Positions 54,051 to 63,439 of a stretch of 64,000 nucleotides of DNA are shown piece after piece. The stretch covers positions 372,001-436,000 of the forward strand of contig NZ_VTOU01000001.1 of assembly GCF_008274695.1 (NCBI RefSeq). The letters run 5' to 3'. A program made the translations under genes and the position numbers. The DNA comes from Sphingomonas montanisoli (lineage in GTDB: Bacteria > Pseudomonadota > Alphaproteobacteria > Sphingomonadales > Sphingomonadaceae). The first letter of the stretch is position 1, and each line of letters begins with the position of its first letter. The notes under the pieces are model-generated. The model had not been told where the DNA came from, searched no databases, and saw only the letters and a program-made list of their open reading frames with translations.

Positions 54051-55088
54051 ATGCTTCTGTCGAACCGTATCTATCTCGATCACGCCGCGACCACGCCGAT
54101 GCTTCCGCAAGCGATCGCGGCGATGGCCGACGGGCTGGCGCGCTGGGCCAATCCCTCCTCCCCCCATGCCGAAGGTCGCGCGGCCCGTGCCGCGCTGGAG
54201 GATGCGCGCGCGCGGATCAAGGCGGCGCTGGGCTGGGACGGCGCACTGATCTTCACGAGCGGCGCCAGCGAGGCGCTGGCGATCGCGCTCGGCCGGGCAA
54301 AGGCGGGGCGGCGCTTCGTCTCGGCGGTCGAGCATGATGCGGTGCGCCGGACCGCCGCCGACGCGGATATACTGCCGGTCGATGCCGATGGTGTCGTCGA
54401 TCTCGCCGCCATTCACGGTGATCGGCCGCTGATCGCGGTGCAGGTCGTCAACAACGAAACCGGCGTGGTTCAGCCCCCGGTCAGCAGTCATTTCTGGCTC
54501 GCCGATGCCGCGCAGGCCGCCGGCAAGATCGCACTGCCCGACGCTGATTTCGTCGCGGTGTCGGCGCACAAGCTGGGCGGCCCGCCGGGGATCGGCGCGC
54601 TGCTGATCCGCGACCTCGCAGCGCTGGAGGCCAGCGGCGGGCAGGAACAGGGCTATCGCGCGGGCACCGAGAACCTGCCCGCCGCGCTGGGTTTCGCGGC
54701 GGCGCTGGAGGCAGGCGAAGCGTGGATGGACCGCGCGGCCGAGCTTCGCGCGCGGCTCGATACCGCGATCGAGGCGGCGGGCGGTATCGTCGTCGCGAGG
54801 AACGCCTCTCGCCTCCCCACGATCGCGAGCTATCGGATGCCGGGAGCCGCCGCGACCGCGCAGCTGATCCAGTTCGATCTGGCCGGAATTGCGGTGTCGG
54901 CGGGCAGCGCCTGTTCGTCGGGCAGCCTGAAGTCCAGCCACGTCCTCGCCGCGATGGGATGGAACGAGGCCGCCGCGCGCGAGGTGGTGCGGGTCAGCTT
55001 CGGGCCGTCGACGACCTCGGACGAGCTCGATCGCTTCATCGCAGAATGGACGAAGATCGCGCGAAACACGCGGACCCGCGCCGCATGA
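54051..55088 (+). CDS. Cysteine desulfurase-like class V aminotransferase, first paralogue
   Basis: A 345-aa PLP protein with all the marks of a working IscS/NifS-type enzyme: H95 stacking on PLP, NNETG, DAAQ, cofactor lysine K174 (SAHKLGGPPG) and catalytic cysteine C288 (SACSSGS). It would release sulfur from cysteine for Fe-S clusters or other thiolation. The start is the ATG at 54051; a TTG at 54045 would add two residues. It overlaps the second paralogue by four bases (ATGA). Confidence 0.92.
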   Translation: MLLSNRIYLDHAATTPMLPQAIAAMADGLARWANPSSPHAEGRAARAALEDARARIKAALGWDGALIFTSGASEALAIALGRAKAGRRFVSAVEHDAVRRTAADADILPVDADGVVDLAAIHGDRPLIAVQVVNNETGVVQPPVSSHFWLADAAQAAGKIALPDADFVAVSAHKLGGPPGIGALLIRDLAALEASGGQEQGYRAGTENLPAALGFAAALEAGEAWMDRAAELRARLDTAIEAAGGIVVARNASRLPTIASYRMPGAAATAQLIQFDLAGIAVSAGSACSSGSLKSSHVLAAMGWNEAAAREVVRVSFGPSTTSDELDRFIAEWTKIARNTRTRAA

Positions 55089-56185
55089 TCTACCTCGATT
55101 ATCAGGCGACCACCCCGCTCGCGCCCGAAGCGAAGGCGGCAATGCTCCCCTATCTCGACGACAGGTTCGGCAACCCGCATTCGGCGCATCGGCTCGGCCG
55201 TGAAGCCGCGGCGGCGGTCGAGGTGGCGCGCGAACAGGTCGCGGCGCTGCTGCCGCCGGGAGGGCGCACGATCTTGACCAGTGGGGCGACCGAGGCCCTC
55301 AACCTCGCGATCAAGGGACTTCCGCCCGGCGATATTGTAACGATCACTACAGAACATGCGGCGGTACTCGATACGGTGAAAGCGATGGCCTGGGGCGGAC
55401 GCAACGTCACCGTCCTGCCGGTCGGGCCCGACGGGCTGGTCGACATGCCGGCCGCGATGGGCGCGATCGTGCCCGGCGTTTCGGCGGTCGTGGCAATGCT
55501 GGTCAACAACGAGATCGGGGTGATGCATGATCTCGCGCCGCTGGCCGAACTCGCGCACCACGCGGGCGCCGCTTTCGTCTGCGACGCGGTGCAGGGCTAT
55601 GGCCGCGTCGACATCCCGGATTTTTGCGATCTGATCGCCCTTTCCGCGCACAAGATTCACGGCCCCAAGGGGATAGGCGCCCTGTGGGTGCGCGACGGGA
55701 TCGTGCTCGCCCCGCTGATTCACGGCGGCGCGCAGGAGCAGGGGCTGCGATCGGGCACCCTCGCGCCGATGCTCTGCGCGGGATTCGGGGCGGCAGCGAA
55801 ACTGGCGGCCGAGCGACGCGATGAGGATATGGCGCACGTCGAGACATTGTGGGATCGGTTGTCCGCGCCGTTGCTGGCCGAAGGCTGGACGGTCAACGGG
55901 TCGGTCGATCGCCGTTACAAAGGCAATCTCAACATTCGCCGGCAAGGCATTGATTCGGCACGACTGATCTCAGGATTGCGCGACATCGCATTCTCGTCCG
56001 GATCGGCGTGCGCGAGCGGATCGGGGCGGCCGAGCCACGTCCTCAAGGCGCTCGGTCTATCCGATGCAGAGGCCCGCGCCAGCATCCGTCTGGGCTTCGG
56101 CCGCTACACCACCGAAGCCGAGATCGACGAGGCTGCCCGATTGATTCTCGACGCCGCCGCGCGTCAGGCTATGTGGGCGGCATGA
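55085..56185 (+). CDS. Cysteine desulfurase, second paralogue
   Basis: A 366-aa IscS/NifS-type enzyme: H91 (TEHAAVLDT), NNEIG, DAVQ, cofactor lysine K190 (SAHKIHGPKG) and catalytic cysteine C309 (SACASGSGRPSH). It differs widely from the first paralogue outside the active site. Its ATG overlaps the first gene's stop and its stop overlaps the ferredoxin start, so all three are coupled. Such pairs occur beside suf genes in alphaproteobacteria. Confidence 0.94.
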   Translation: MIYLDYQATTPLAPEAKAAMLPYLDDRFGNPHSAHRLGREAAAAVEVAREQVAALLPPGGRTILTSGATEALNLAIKGLPPGDIVTITTEHAAVLDTVKAMAWGGRNVTVLPVGPDGLVDMPAAMGAIVPGVSAVVAMLVNNEIGVMHDLAPLAELAHHAGAAFVCDAVQGYGRVDIPDFCDLIALSAHKIHGPKGIGALWVRDGIVLAPLIHGGAQEQGLRSGTLAPMLCAGFGAAAKLAAERRDEDMAHVETLWDRLSAPLLAEGWTVNGSVDRRYKGNLNIRRQGIDSARLISGLRDIAFSSGSACASGSGRPSHVLKALGLSDAEARASIRLGFGRYTTEAEIDEAARLILDAAARQAMWAA

Positions 56186-56517
56186 CCCGCGTCACCTTCC
56201 TTTCCGCCGATGGCGAGCAGCGCTCCGAGGTCGATGCACCAGCGGGCCATCGCCTGCTCGAAGTCGCGCAGAATGATGGTCAGCCGCTCGAAGGCACATG
56301 CGAGGGCCAGATGGCCTGTTCGACCTGCCACGTCCTGATCGCGGCCGAGGATTTCGGCAAACTCCCCCGCGCCTCCGAAATGGAGGAAGACCTGCTCGAC
56401 CTCGCAAGCCACGTCACCCGCTATTCGCGGCTCGCCTGCCAGATCGAACTGACCGACGCGATCGACAGCCTCACCGTGCGTATGCCCGGCGGGGTCAAGA
56501 ACATGCAGGGGCGTTAA
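56182..56517 (+). CDS. [2Fe-2S] ferredoxin, adrenodoxin-type
   Basis: A 111-aa ferredoxin with cluster cysteines C40, C46, C49 and C86 (GTCEGQMACSTCHV and RLACQI). The C-x5-C-x2-C spacing and the acidic AEDFGKLPRASEMEEDLLD helix match the ISC/adrenodoxin type, which supplies electrons for Fe-S cluster assembly or cytochromes P450. Coupling to the cysteine desulfurase favours cluster assembly. Its stop overlaps the convergent ABC exporter stop by four bases. Confidence 0.94.
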   Translation: MTRVTFLSADGEQRSEVDAPAGHRLLEVAQNDGQPLEGTCEGQMACSTCHVLIAAEDFGKLPRASEMEEDLLDLASHVTRYSRLACQIELTDAIDSLTVRMPGGVKNMQGR

Positions 56518-58289
56518 GCCGCCATATCGCTGAACTGGAGCCGGGCGAGGCGGGCGTAGAGGCCCTCGTGCGCCGTAAGCGTAGCGTGGGTGCCTTCCTC
56601 GACGATCCGGCCCTGATCCATCACGATGATACGATCGGCCGCACGAACGGTCGCCAGACGATGCGCGATGACGATCGTCGTGCGATTCGCCATCAGCCGG
56701 TCGAGCGCATCCTGCACCAGTCGCTCCGATTCGGCGTCGAGCGCCGAGGTCGCTTCGTCGAGCAGCAGCAGCGGCGCATCGCGTAGCAAGGCCCGCGCGA
56801 TCGCGAGCCGCTGGCGCTGGCCACCCGACAGACGCGCACCACCTTCACCCAGGAACGTATCGAGCCCTTCGGGCAAGGCGCGCAGGAAGGTGGCGGCGTT
56901 GGCAGCCTCGGCGGCCTTCCAGATATCGTCCTCGCTCGCATCCCAGCGGCCGTAGCGGAGGTTATCGCGCGCAGAGGCGCCAAAGATCACCGTTTCCTGC
57001 GGCACGATCGCAAGGCGCGCACGGATCTCGGCCGGATCGGCATCGGGCAAAGCGACACCATCGAGCCGAAGCGCGCCGGATTCGGGATCGTAGAAGCGCT
57101 GCGCAAGCTGCAGTAGCGTCGATTTGCCTGCGCCCGACGGCCCGACCACGGCCACCATCTCGCCCGGCGCGATCGACAGCGAAAAATCGTCGAGCGCCTT
57201 GACCTCAGGCCGCGTCGGATAGCGGAAGGTGACGTGATCGAAGGCCAGGGTGCCGACCGCCGGTACCGGCAGTGCGACCGGAATGGCGGGCGCGTGGATT
57301 TCGGGTTCGGCGTGGAGCAGTTCGGATAGGCGCATCGCCGCCCCCGCCCCGCGCACCATATCGCCATAAGCCTCGGCCAGCGCGCCGAACGCACCCGCCA
57401 TCAGTCCGCCGGTGATGATGAACGCCGCGATCGAACCACCCGACAGCCGCCCGGCTGCGACGTCGATCGCACCCTGCCACATCACCATCGTGATCGACCC
57501 GAAGATCAGGCCCATGATCGCTGCGGTCATGAAGGCGCGCATCAGGATGCGGCGCTTGGCGGTGCCGAAGGTCGACGCGACCACCGCACCGAAGCGTTCG
57601 GCCTCGCGCTTTTCCTGGCCGAAAGCCTGGACGATCTTCATCGCGCCCAGCACTTCGGAGATCATCGCGCCAACATCGGCGATCCGATCCTGGCTGCTAC
57701 GCGAAAGCCCGCGCAGCCGCCGTCCCATCACCAGCACCGGCGTCAACACCAGCGGAATGCCGATCAACAGCATCGCCGCGAGCTTCGGCGCGATCGAGAA
57801 GAGATACAGGACGCAGCCGATCGCCAGCACGATGTTGCGCAGCGTGACCGACACGGTGGTGCCCACCACCTGTTCGATGATCGCCGTGTCCGCCGTCAGG
57901 CGCGACGCGATCTCTGACGGCCGATTCTCCTCGAAGAAGCGCGGCGCGAGGCGGAGCAGGTTCGCCTGCACCGCGATCCGGATGTCGGCGACGACGCGCT
58001 CGCCGATCCACGACACGAAATAGAAGCGGAAGGCCGTACCCAGCGCCATGACCGCGACGATCAGCAGCAGATAGCGGAAATAGGGCGCGACATCGCCGCC
58101 CGAGGCGATGAATCCCTTGTCGATCACCATCTGGAAACCGCGCGGGATGGCCAAGGTCGAGCCGGCGGCCACCACCAGCCCCAGCGCCGCCGCCATGATC
58201 TGCAACGGATAGCGGCGGGCAAAACCCCACAGCATCCTTAGTTCGCCGATCTTCCCCCGTGGTGCCTTGTCGTCCGAGTCTTTCGCCAT
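56514..58289 (-). CDS. MsbA-like ABC exporter (fused membrane and ATPase domains)
   Basis: A 591-aa half-transporter. Six transmembrane helices in the first ~320 residues (RRYPLQIMAAALGLVVAAGS, YFRYLLLIVAVMALGTAF...), then an ATPase with Walker A GPSGAGKST, signature LSGGQRQRLAIARAL, Walker B LLLLDEATSALD and H-loop histidine in VIAHRLATV. It would work as a homodimer to flip lipids or export hydrophobic compounds. Substrate is unknown. The start at 58289 is divergent from the OpgC-like gene. Confidence 0.93.
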   Translation of the reverse strand: MAKDSDDKAPRGKIGELRMLWGFARRYPLQIMAAALGLVVAAGSTLAIPRGFQMVIDKGFIASGGDVAPYFRYLLLIVAVMALGTAFRFYFVSWIGERVVADIRIAVQANLLRLAPRFFEENRPSEIASRLTADTAIIEQVVGTTVSVTLRNIVLAIGCVLYLFSIAPKLAAMLLIGIPLVLTPVLVMGRRLRGLSRSSQDRIADVGAMISEVLGAMKIVQAFGQEKREAERFGAVVASTFGTAKRRILMRAFMTAAIMGLIFGSITMVMWQGAIDVAAGRLSGGSIAAFIITGGLMAGAFGALAEAYGDMVRGAGAAMRLSELLHAEPEIHAPAIPVALPVPAVGTLAFDHVTFRYPTRPEVKALDDFSLSIAPGEMVAVVGPSGAGKSTLLQLAQRFYDPESGALRLDGVALPDADPAEIRARLAIVPQETVIFGASARDNLRYGRWDASEDDIWKAAEAANAATFLRALPEGLDTFLGEGGARLSGGQRQRLAIARALLRDAPLLLLDEATSALDAESERLVQDALDRLMANRTTIVIAHRLATVRAADRIIVMDQGRIVEEGTHATLTAHEGLYARLARLQFSDMAA

Positions 58290-58376
58290 GCGCGCGAACT
58301 AGCACCCCTCCCGCGCGAAGGCGAGAAGCGCGCAACCATTGCGATGCGCGTCCGCCGCCCCTAATGCCGCCAAAGA

Positions 58377-59498
58377 GTGAGCCATTCCGAGAACTTCACC
58401 GCACCCACGACCCCGCCGCGCGAACGCGATACGGCGATCGATGTCCTGCGCGGGCTGGCGCTGATCACGATCACGATCAACCACATTACCGGCTTCACCG
58501 ACCGGATGGGGCTGGTGGGCATGCAATTCCCCACCCTCACCCTGTGGGGTTTTTCCAGCGCGGCCGAGATATTCTTCGTCCTGTCGGGCTATCTGGTCGG
58601 CGCCGTCTATTTCGCGAAGGTGAAACAACCCTCGTTCGGCGGCTTCGCGGCCAAGGTGTGGCGGCGCGCGGGTAAACTCTACGTCTATAATCTGGCGCTG
58701 TTCGTGGCGCTGATCCCTTTGTGCCTCGCCTCGCCCGATCTGGCGCGGCTGGGCTTCTACAGCTGGTTCTTCAAGCATGAACCGTGGAGCTACGTCGAGT
58801 TCCTGCTGCTCTACGTCCAGCCCTACTGCCTCGAAATCCTCGTCACCTATATCGTGCTGCTGGCCACGGCGCCGCTGTTCGCCCTGCTGCTGCGGCTCCA
58901 GCCCTTCGTCGCGCTCGTCGCGTCGGTCGGCCTGTATTGGTATGCGCACGAACATATCCGTTTCAACATTCCGGGCGGATCGCCGGTGGGCGACTGGCTG
59001 TGGAACTTCAATCCGGCTTCGTGGCAGGCCCTGTTCTTCGTCGCGATGGCGGCGGGGCGCTGGCGCATCCTCGATTGGCTGCGCCGGAAGACGCAAGGCA
59101 ACTGGTGGCTGCTGATCGCCGCCTGGGCGCTGTTCGCGGGGCTGACCGTGCTGTTCCTTGCCCAGACGTGGTACGGCTTCCGCATCGATTTCGTCAGCAA
59201 GATCCGCGTCGGCCCGGTCCGCACCGCTCACGCATTGTCGGTGATCTGGGCGATCCTGACACTGTTCTGGATGTGGCCGCGGCTGGGCCGCTTCTGGTTG
59301 TTCCGACAGGTGGCGATCATCGGATCGAACTCGCTCCAGACCTTCGTCGCCTGCGTCGCGATCAGCTATGCTGCCGGTTATATCTGGATCGAGCATGCCC
59401 GCACGCACGGCGCCTATATCGCCCTGTGCATTGGCAGTGTGGCGGTATTGGGCCTCGTCGCGAACGGCTACGCCCGCTGGAAGGCGCGCGCTTCCTGA
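58377..59498 (+). CDS. OpgC family membrane protein
   Basis: A 373-aa protein with about ten transmembrane helices. DTAIDVLRGLALITITINHI is the OpgC start, with conserved histidine, followed by LWGFSSAAEIFFVLSGYLVG, YVEFLLLYVQPYCLEIL and NPASWQALFFVAM. OpgC of enterobacteria succinylates periplasmic glucans; here other acyltransferase-3-like substrates are equally possible. The GTG start at 58377 lacks a strong ribosome site. No other opg genes are near. Confidence 0.9.
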   Translation: MSHSENFTAPTTPPRERDTAIDVLRGLALITITINHITGFTDRMGLVGMQFPTLTLWGFSSAAEIFFVLSGYLVGAVYFAKVKQPSFGGFAAKVWRRAGKLYVYNLALFVALIPLCLASPDLARLGFYSWFFKHEPWSYVEFLLLYVQPYCLEILVTYIVLLATAPLFALLLRLQPFVALVASVGLYWYAHEHIRFNIPGGSPVGDWLWNFNPASWQALFFVAMAAGRWRILDWLRRKTQGNWWLLIAAWALFAGLTVLFLAQTWYGFRIDFVSKIRVGPVRTAHALSVIWAILTLFWMWPRLGRFWLFRQVAIIGSNSLQTFVACVAISYAAGYIWIEHARTHGAYIALCIGSVAVLGLVANGYARWKARAS

Positions 59499-59622
59499 TC
59501 CTCCCCCGCCAGGGGGAGGTGTCAGCGCAGCTGACGGAGGGGGAGGATGCGATGATCGGGAGTTGGTCGCAGCCCTCCCCCTCCGTCGCCTTCGGCGCCA
59601 CCTCCCCCTGGCGGGGGAGGAT
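59498..59622. repeat. Intergenic palindromic repeat, family D (copy 4), perfect 24-bp arms
   Basis: The arms at 59498-59521 and 59599-59622 are exact complements (24 of 24), with TCCTCCCCCGCCAGGGGGAG on the left. Interior GTCAGCGCAGCTGAC and CCCTCCCCCTCCG / CGGAGGGGGAGG blocks also pair. It is the most complete copy of the family and lies between the convergent OpgC-like and sigma factor genes. Confidence 0.92.
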
Positions 59623-59627
59623 TGACG

Positions 59628-60134
59628 TTAGGTTGCCGCCAGTTCGCGCGTGAGCAGCATCATCGCACGCGCCAGATGCTTCTCGACCGTAGAAATCGAC
59701 AGCCCCATCGCCTCGGCGACCTCGCCCGGCGTCCGCTCCTCGATCCGGCGCATCACGAACGCGCGGCGGCTCTGCGCGGGCAAGGTCGCCACGAACCGTT
59801 CGATCTGACGAAGCTCATCGCGCGCGGCGAGCATCGGTTCGGGGCTGGCGGAGGGCTGGACCGCGTCCATGTCGACGATCGGCTCGAACGATGCGATCGC
59901 CCCGCGCCGCCCCTCGTCGATCAGGATGTTGCGCGCGACCCGGAACAGATAATGTTTGCCGTTGCCGACGCCGCCCCAATCCTCGACCGAAAAGGCGCGT
60001 GCCATCGCCTCCGCCACCACATCGTCGGCATCATCATCGCTGCGCACGCTTGATCGCACCCGCCGCCGCAGCACGACGGCATGCGGCATCACGTCCCGCG
60101 TGAACCATTCAATCTTGGAAACCCCTGGATCCAC
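59628..60134 (-). CDS. ECF-type RNA polymerase sigma factor (FecI-like)
   Basis: A 168-aa protein with sigma2 (SDDDADDVVAEAMARAF and HYLFRVARNILIDEGRR) and sigma4 (LPAQSRRAFVMRRIEERTPG, EVAEAMGLSISTVEKHLARA) regions. The pattern is FecI/sigma-19-like, usually controlled by a FecR transmembrane regulator. No FecR or TonB receptor gene follows or precedes. The GTG at 60134 is the likely start; an ATG at 60089 would cut into sigma2. Confidence 0.9.
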   Translation of the reverse strand: MDPGVSKIEWFTRDVMPHAVVLRRRVRSSVRSDDDADDVVAEAMARAFSVEDWGGVGNGKHYLFRVARNILIDEGRRGAIASFEPIVDMDAVQPSASPEPMLAARDELRQIERFVATLPAQSRRAFVMRRIEERTPGEVAEAMGLSISTVEKHLARAMMLLTRELAAT

Positions 60135-60230
60135 CCCGCCCCCAAAGCCGGAATCGATCCTCCCCCGAACATTCTTTTTATCGATAAGAAAGAAATCATC
60201 TTTCCAAGGGGCTGTCCACTACCTTCCTCT

Positions 60231-60308
60231 TCATTGCGAGGCGCTGAAAACGACGAAGCAACCCACTCACGATCGGAGTAGATTGCTTCGCTACGCTCGC
60301 AATGACGA
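60231..60308. repeat. Intergenic palindromic repeat, family A (copy 5)
   Basis: TCATTGCGAG (60231-60240) pairs with CTCGCAATGA near 60297-60306, with inner GAAGCAACC / GATTGCTTC. It lies in the 186-base region between the sigma factor and clpX genes, both on the minus strand. The remainder of that region, 60135-60230, holds only the putative sigma factor leader. Confidence 0.85.
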
Positions 60309-60320
60309 ATAAGCGCAGAA

Positions 60321-61592
<1,272 letters not shown>

Positions 61593-61732
61593 GCTCTCAT
61601 CCTATCGGCCAACACACCGGCCTTCCATAAAGGGGTATCCTAAACCCCGGCTTACCGCCCCCGCAACCGGGAAATCGGCGGTAGGGGTTTGATCCTGACA
61701 TCTCTGGCATGAACATGCCCACCCCGTTCGAA

Positions 61733-63406
61733 CTATATGGAGCCGCCACGGTTCCGCACAAGGGCACCACGCGAGGCGATGCGGCCTGCCGCCAACAATG
61801 CCAGCAAAAGCGCCAGCGATACCCAGCTTATGCCCGCGCCGATGCGCTCTGCAGGCAGCGCCGGCATGATGATTTCGACTCGGTGCCGTCCCGCCGGAAC
61901 TGGTGCGACGACATAATTGTCGGGCGCGGGAAGGCGCTCTGTGGGCCGCCACGCCCCTCCGTCGACCCGCATCTCCCAACCCGAATAGACCCATTGGCGA
62001 ACGATTATCCGAGTCGTCACCGGAGCGTCGGCCACCAAAGTGATCGCGCGGCTCTTCCACTGCAGGACGGCGACCTCGGTCGCCCGGTCCACCGTGATAA
62101 CGCGATCGGGGCCGAAGCGGCGGGCATGTTCGAAGTCGCCCACCCAATATTCGTTCACGTCGCGACGATAATCCTTGAGATAGGCTGGCGGCCAGTTCTC
62201 GGTCCGTTGCGCCGCGCGCCACACGCGGATGCCGAGCATGCCCGCGTCGGCGACGAACAACGCCGGGACGAGCGCCAGCAGCAACACATATCCGCGCTTC
62301 GCCCGCCGTCCCTGCCCCGCCGCATCCCAGGCCATCCCGCCCAGACCGGCGAGGATCAGCGTGTGGAGCGTCAGCATCCGCCACGCGAACTGGATCCGCG
62401 CCCAGGGCAGATCCTCGCGCCATAGCGGGCGCGCAACGTCGGTCATCAGGATCAGCACGATGGCGAAAGCCACCAGCAGGAACAACCGCGCTCGGCCATC
62501 CACGGGCTTCGTGCGCCATGTGATCGCCGCCAGCACGCCCAGCATGAGCACGTGGATGCCCAGGCAGATCAAAGCCGCGCCCTCGATCCCCGGATCGGGC
62601 CAGCGCGCGGCCGAAAAGAACAGATAGTTGGTCGGCTTGTAGATGCCGTTGAACAGATGCCGCCCGTTGATCAGATCGACCTGGGTCAGCGCCGGCCCCA
62701 GATAGGCGGCGGCAAGCCCGATTCCGAGCGCAGCCGCGAGCGCGGTCGTCACCCAGATCCGCAGCGCATTGCCGCGATCGGCCAGCGCAACGGCATAGAG
62801 GCACAGGAACGGCGCGCCGAACAAGGCGGTCGGGGCGTGGCTGTAGAGCAGGGCCGCGATGCTGATCGCGAACCCGGCCCACCCGCTCCGCTCCACTGCC
62901 CGGATCGCATGGGCATAGCGCAGCCCCCACGGCAGCACAGCCATCCCCACCAGTTCGGCGCACGCCGCGCGCTGATAAGTGTCCATGAAGGCGTGATAGG
63001 GTAGCAGCAGATAGATTGCGGCGCCGAGCAGTGCGCCCTTCGGGCTGACGCCCATCGCGCGCAGCCAGCGCAGCACGCCCAACCCGCCCACGACACGCGC
63101 GATCAGGAGGATCACGACCACACGGCTCCCCGACCACGCCGGCCCCGGCAGGATCGGATCAAGCAACGCCGGTAGCCACTGGCTGAGCGGCGGATAGATG
63201 AAGAAGACCGGGCTTCCTGATCCGAAATTCAGATCGGGCAGCCAGCGCGGCCACAGATCGCCCCGCCAGAACGCCTCAGCAAAATACCCCTGCCAGCGAT
63301 AGGCGATATAGCTGTCGCCCGTCATCGCCGCCGGGTCGATCAAGGCGGGAGCCATCAACAGGACGCTCAACGCGCAGATCAGGAGAGTCGATCGGCGGCT
63401 GTCCAT
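61733..63406 (-). CDS. Polytopic membrane protein, PTPS-related / YfhO-like
   Basis: A 557-aa protein with about ten transmembrane helices in the first 400 residues and a soluble beta-rich domain near 410-510 before a last helix. The conserved start (YIAYRWQGYFAEAF..., GDLWPRWLPDLNFGSGSPVF, FIYPPLSQWLPALL) matches the bacterial 6-pyruvoyl-tetrahydropterin synthase-related membrane family and relates to GT-C glycosyltransferase folds. Function is unknown; lipid-linked sugar transfer is plausible. It precedes clpX on the same strand by 140 bases, and a similar membrane gene lies upstream. Confidence 0.78.
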   Translation of the reverse strand: MDSRRSTLLICALSVLLMAPALIDPAAMTGDSYIAYRWQGYFAEAFWRGDLWPRWLPDLNFGSGSPVFFIYPPLSQWLPALLDPILPGPAWSGSRVVVILLIARVVGGLGVLRWLRAMGVSPKGALLGAAIYLLLPYHAFMDTYQRAACAELVGMAVLPWGLRYAHAIRAVERSGWAGFAISIAALLYSHAPTALFGAPFLCLYAVALADRGNALRIWVTTALAAALGIGLAAAYLGPALTQVDLINGRHLFNGIYKPTNYLFFSAARWPDPGIEGAALICLGIHVLMLGVLAAITWRTKPVDGRARLFLLVAFAIVLILMTDVARPLWREDLPWARIQFAWRMLTLHTLILAGLGGMAWDAAGQGRRAKRGYVLLLALVPALFVADAGMLGIRVWRAAQRTENWPPAYLKDYRRDVNEYWVGDFEHARRFGPDRVITVDRATEVAVLQWKSRAITLVADAPVTTRIIVRQWVYSGWEMRVDGGAWRPTERLPAPDNYVVAPVPAGRHRVEIIMPALPAERIGAGISWVSLALLLALLAAGRIASRGALVRNRGGSI

Positions 63407-63439
63407 CCCTGCCTTCGTCGTTCGGGCAACGCCGCCCGG

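Noticed and set aside
61602-63137. 511-codon minus-strand frame overlapping the PTPS-related membrane protein
   Set aside because: It is a second frame of the same strand with Arg/Gly-rich content and no hydrophobic helices; the 61733-63406 frame has clear family segments.
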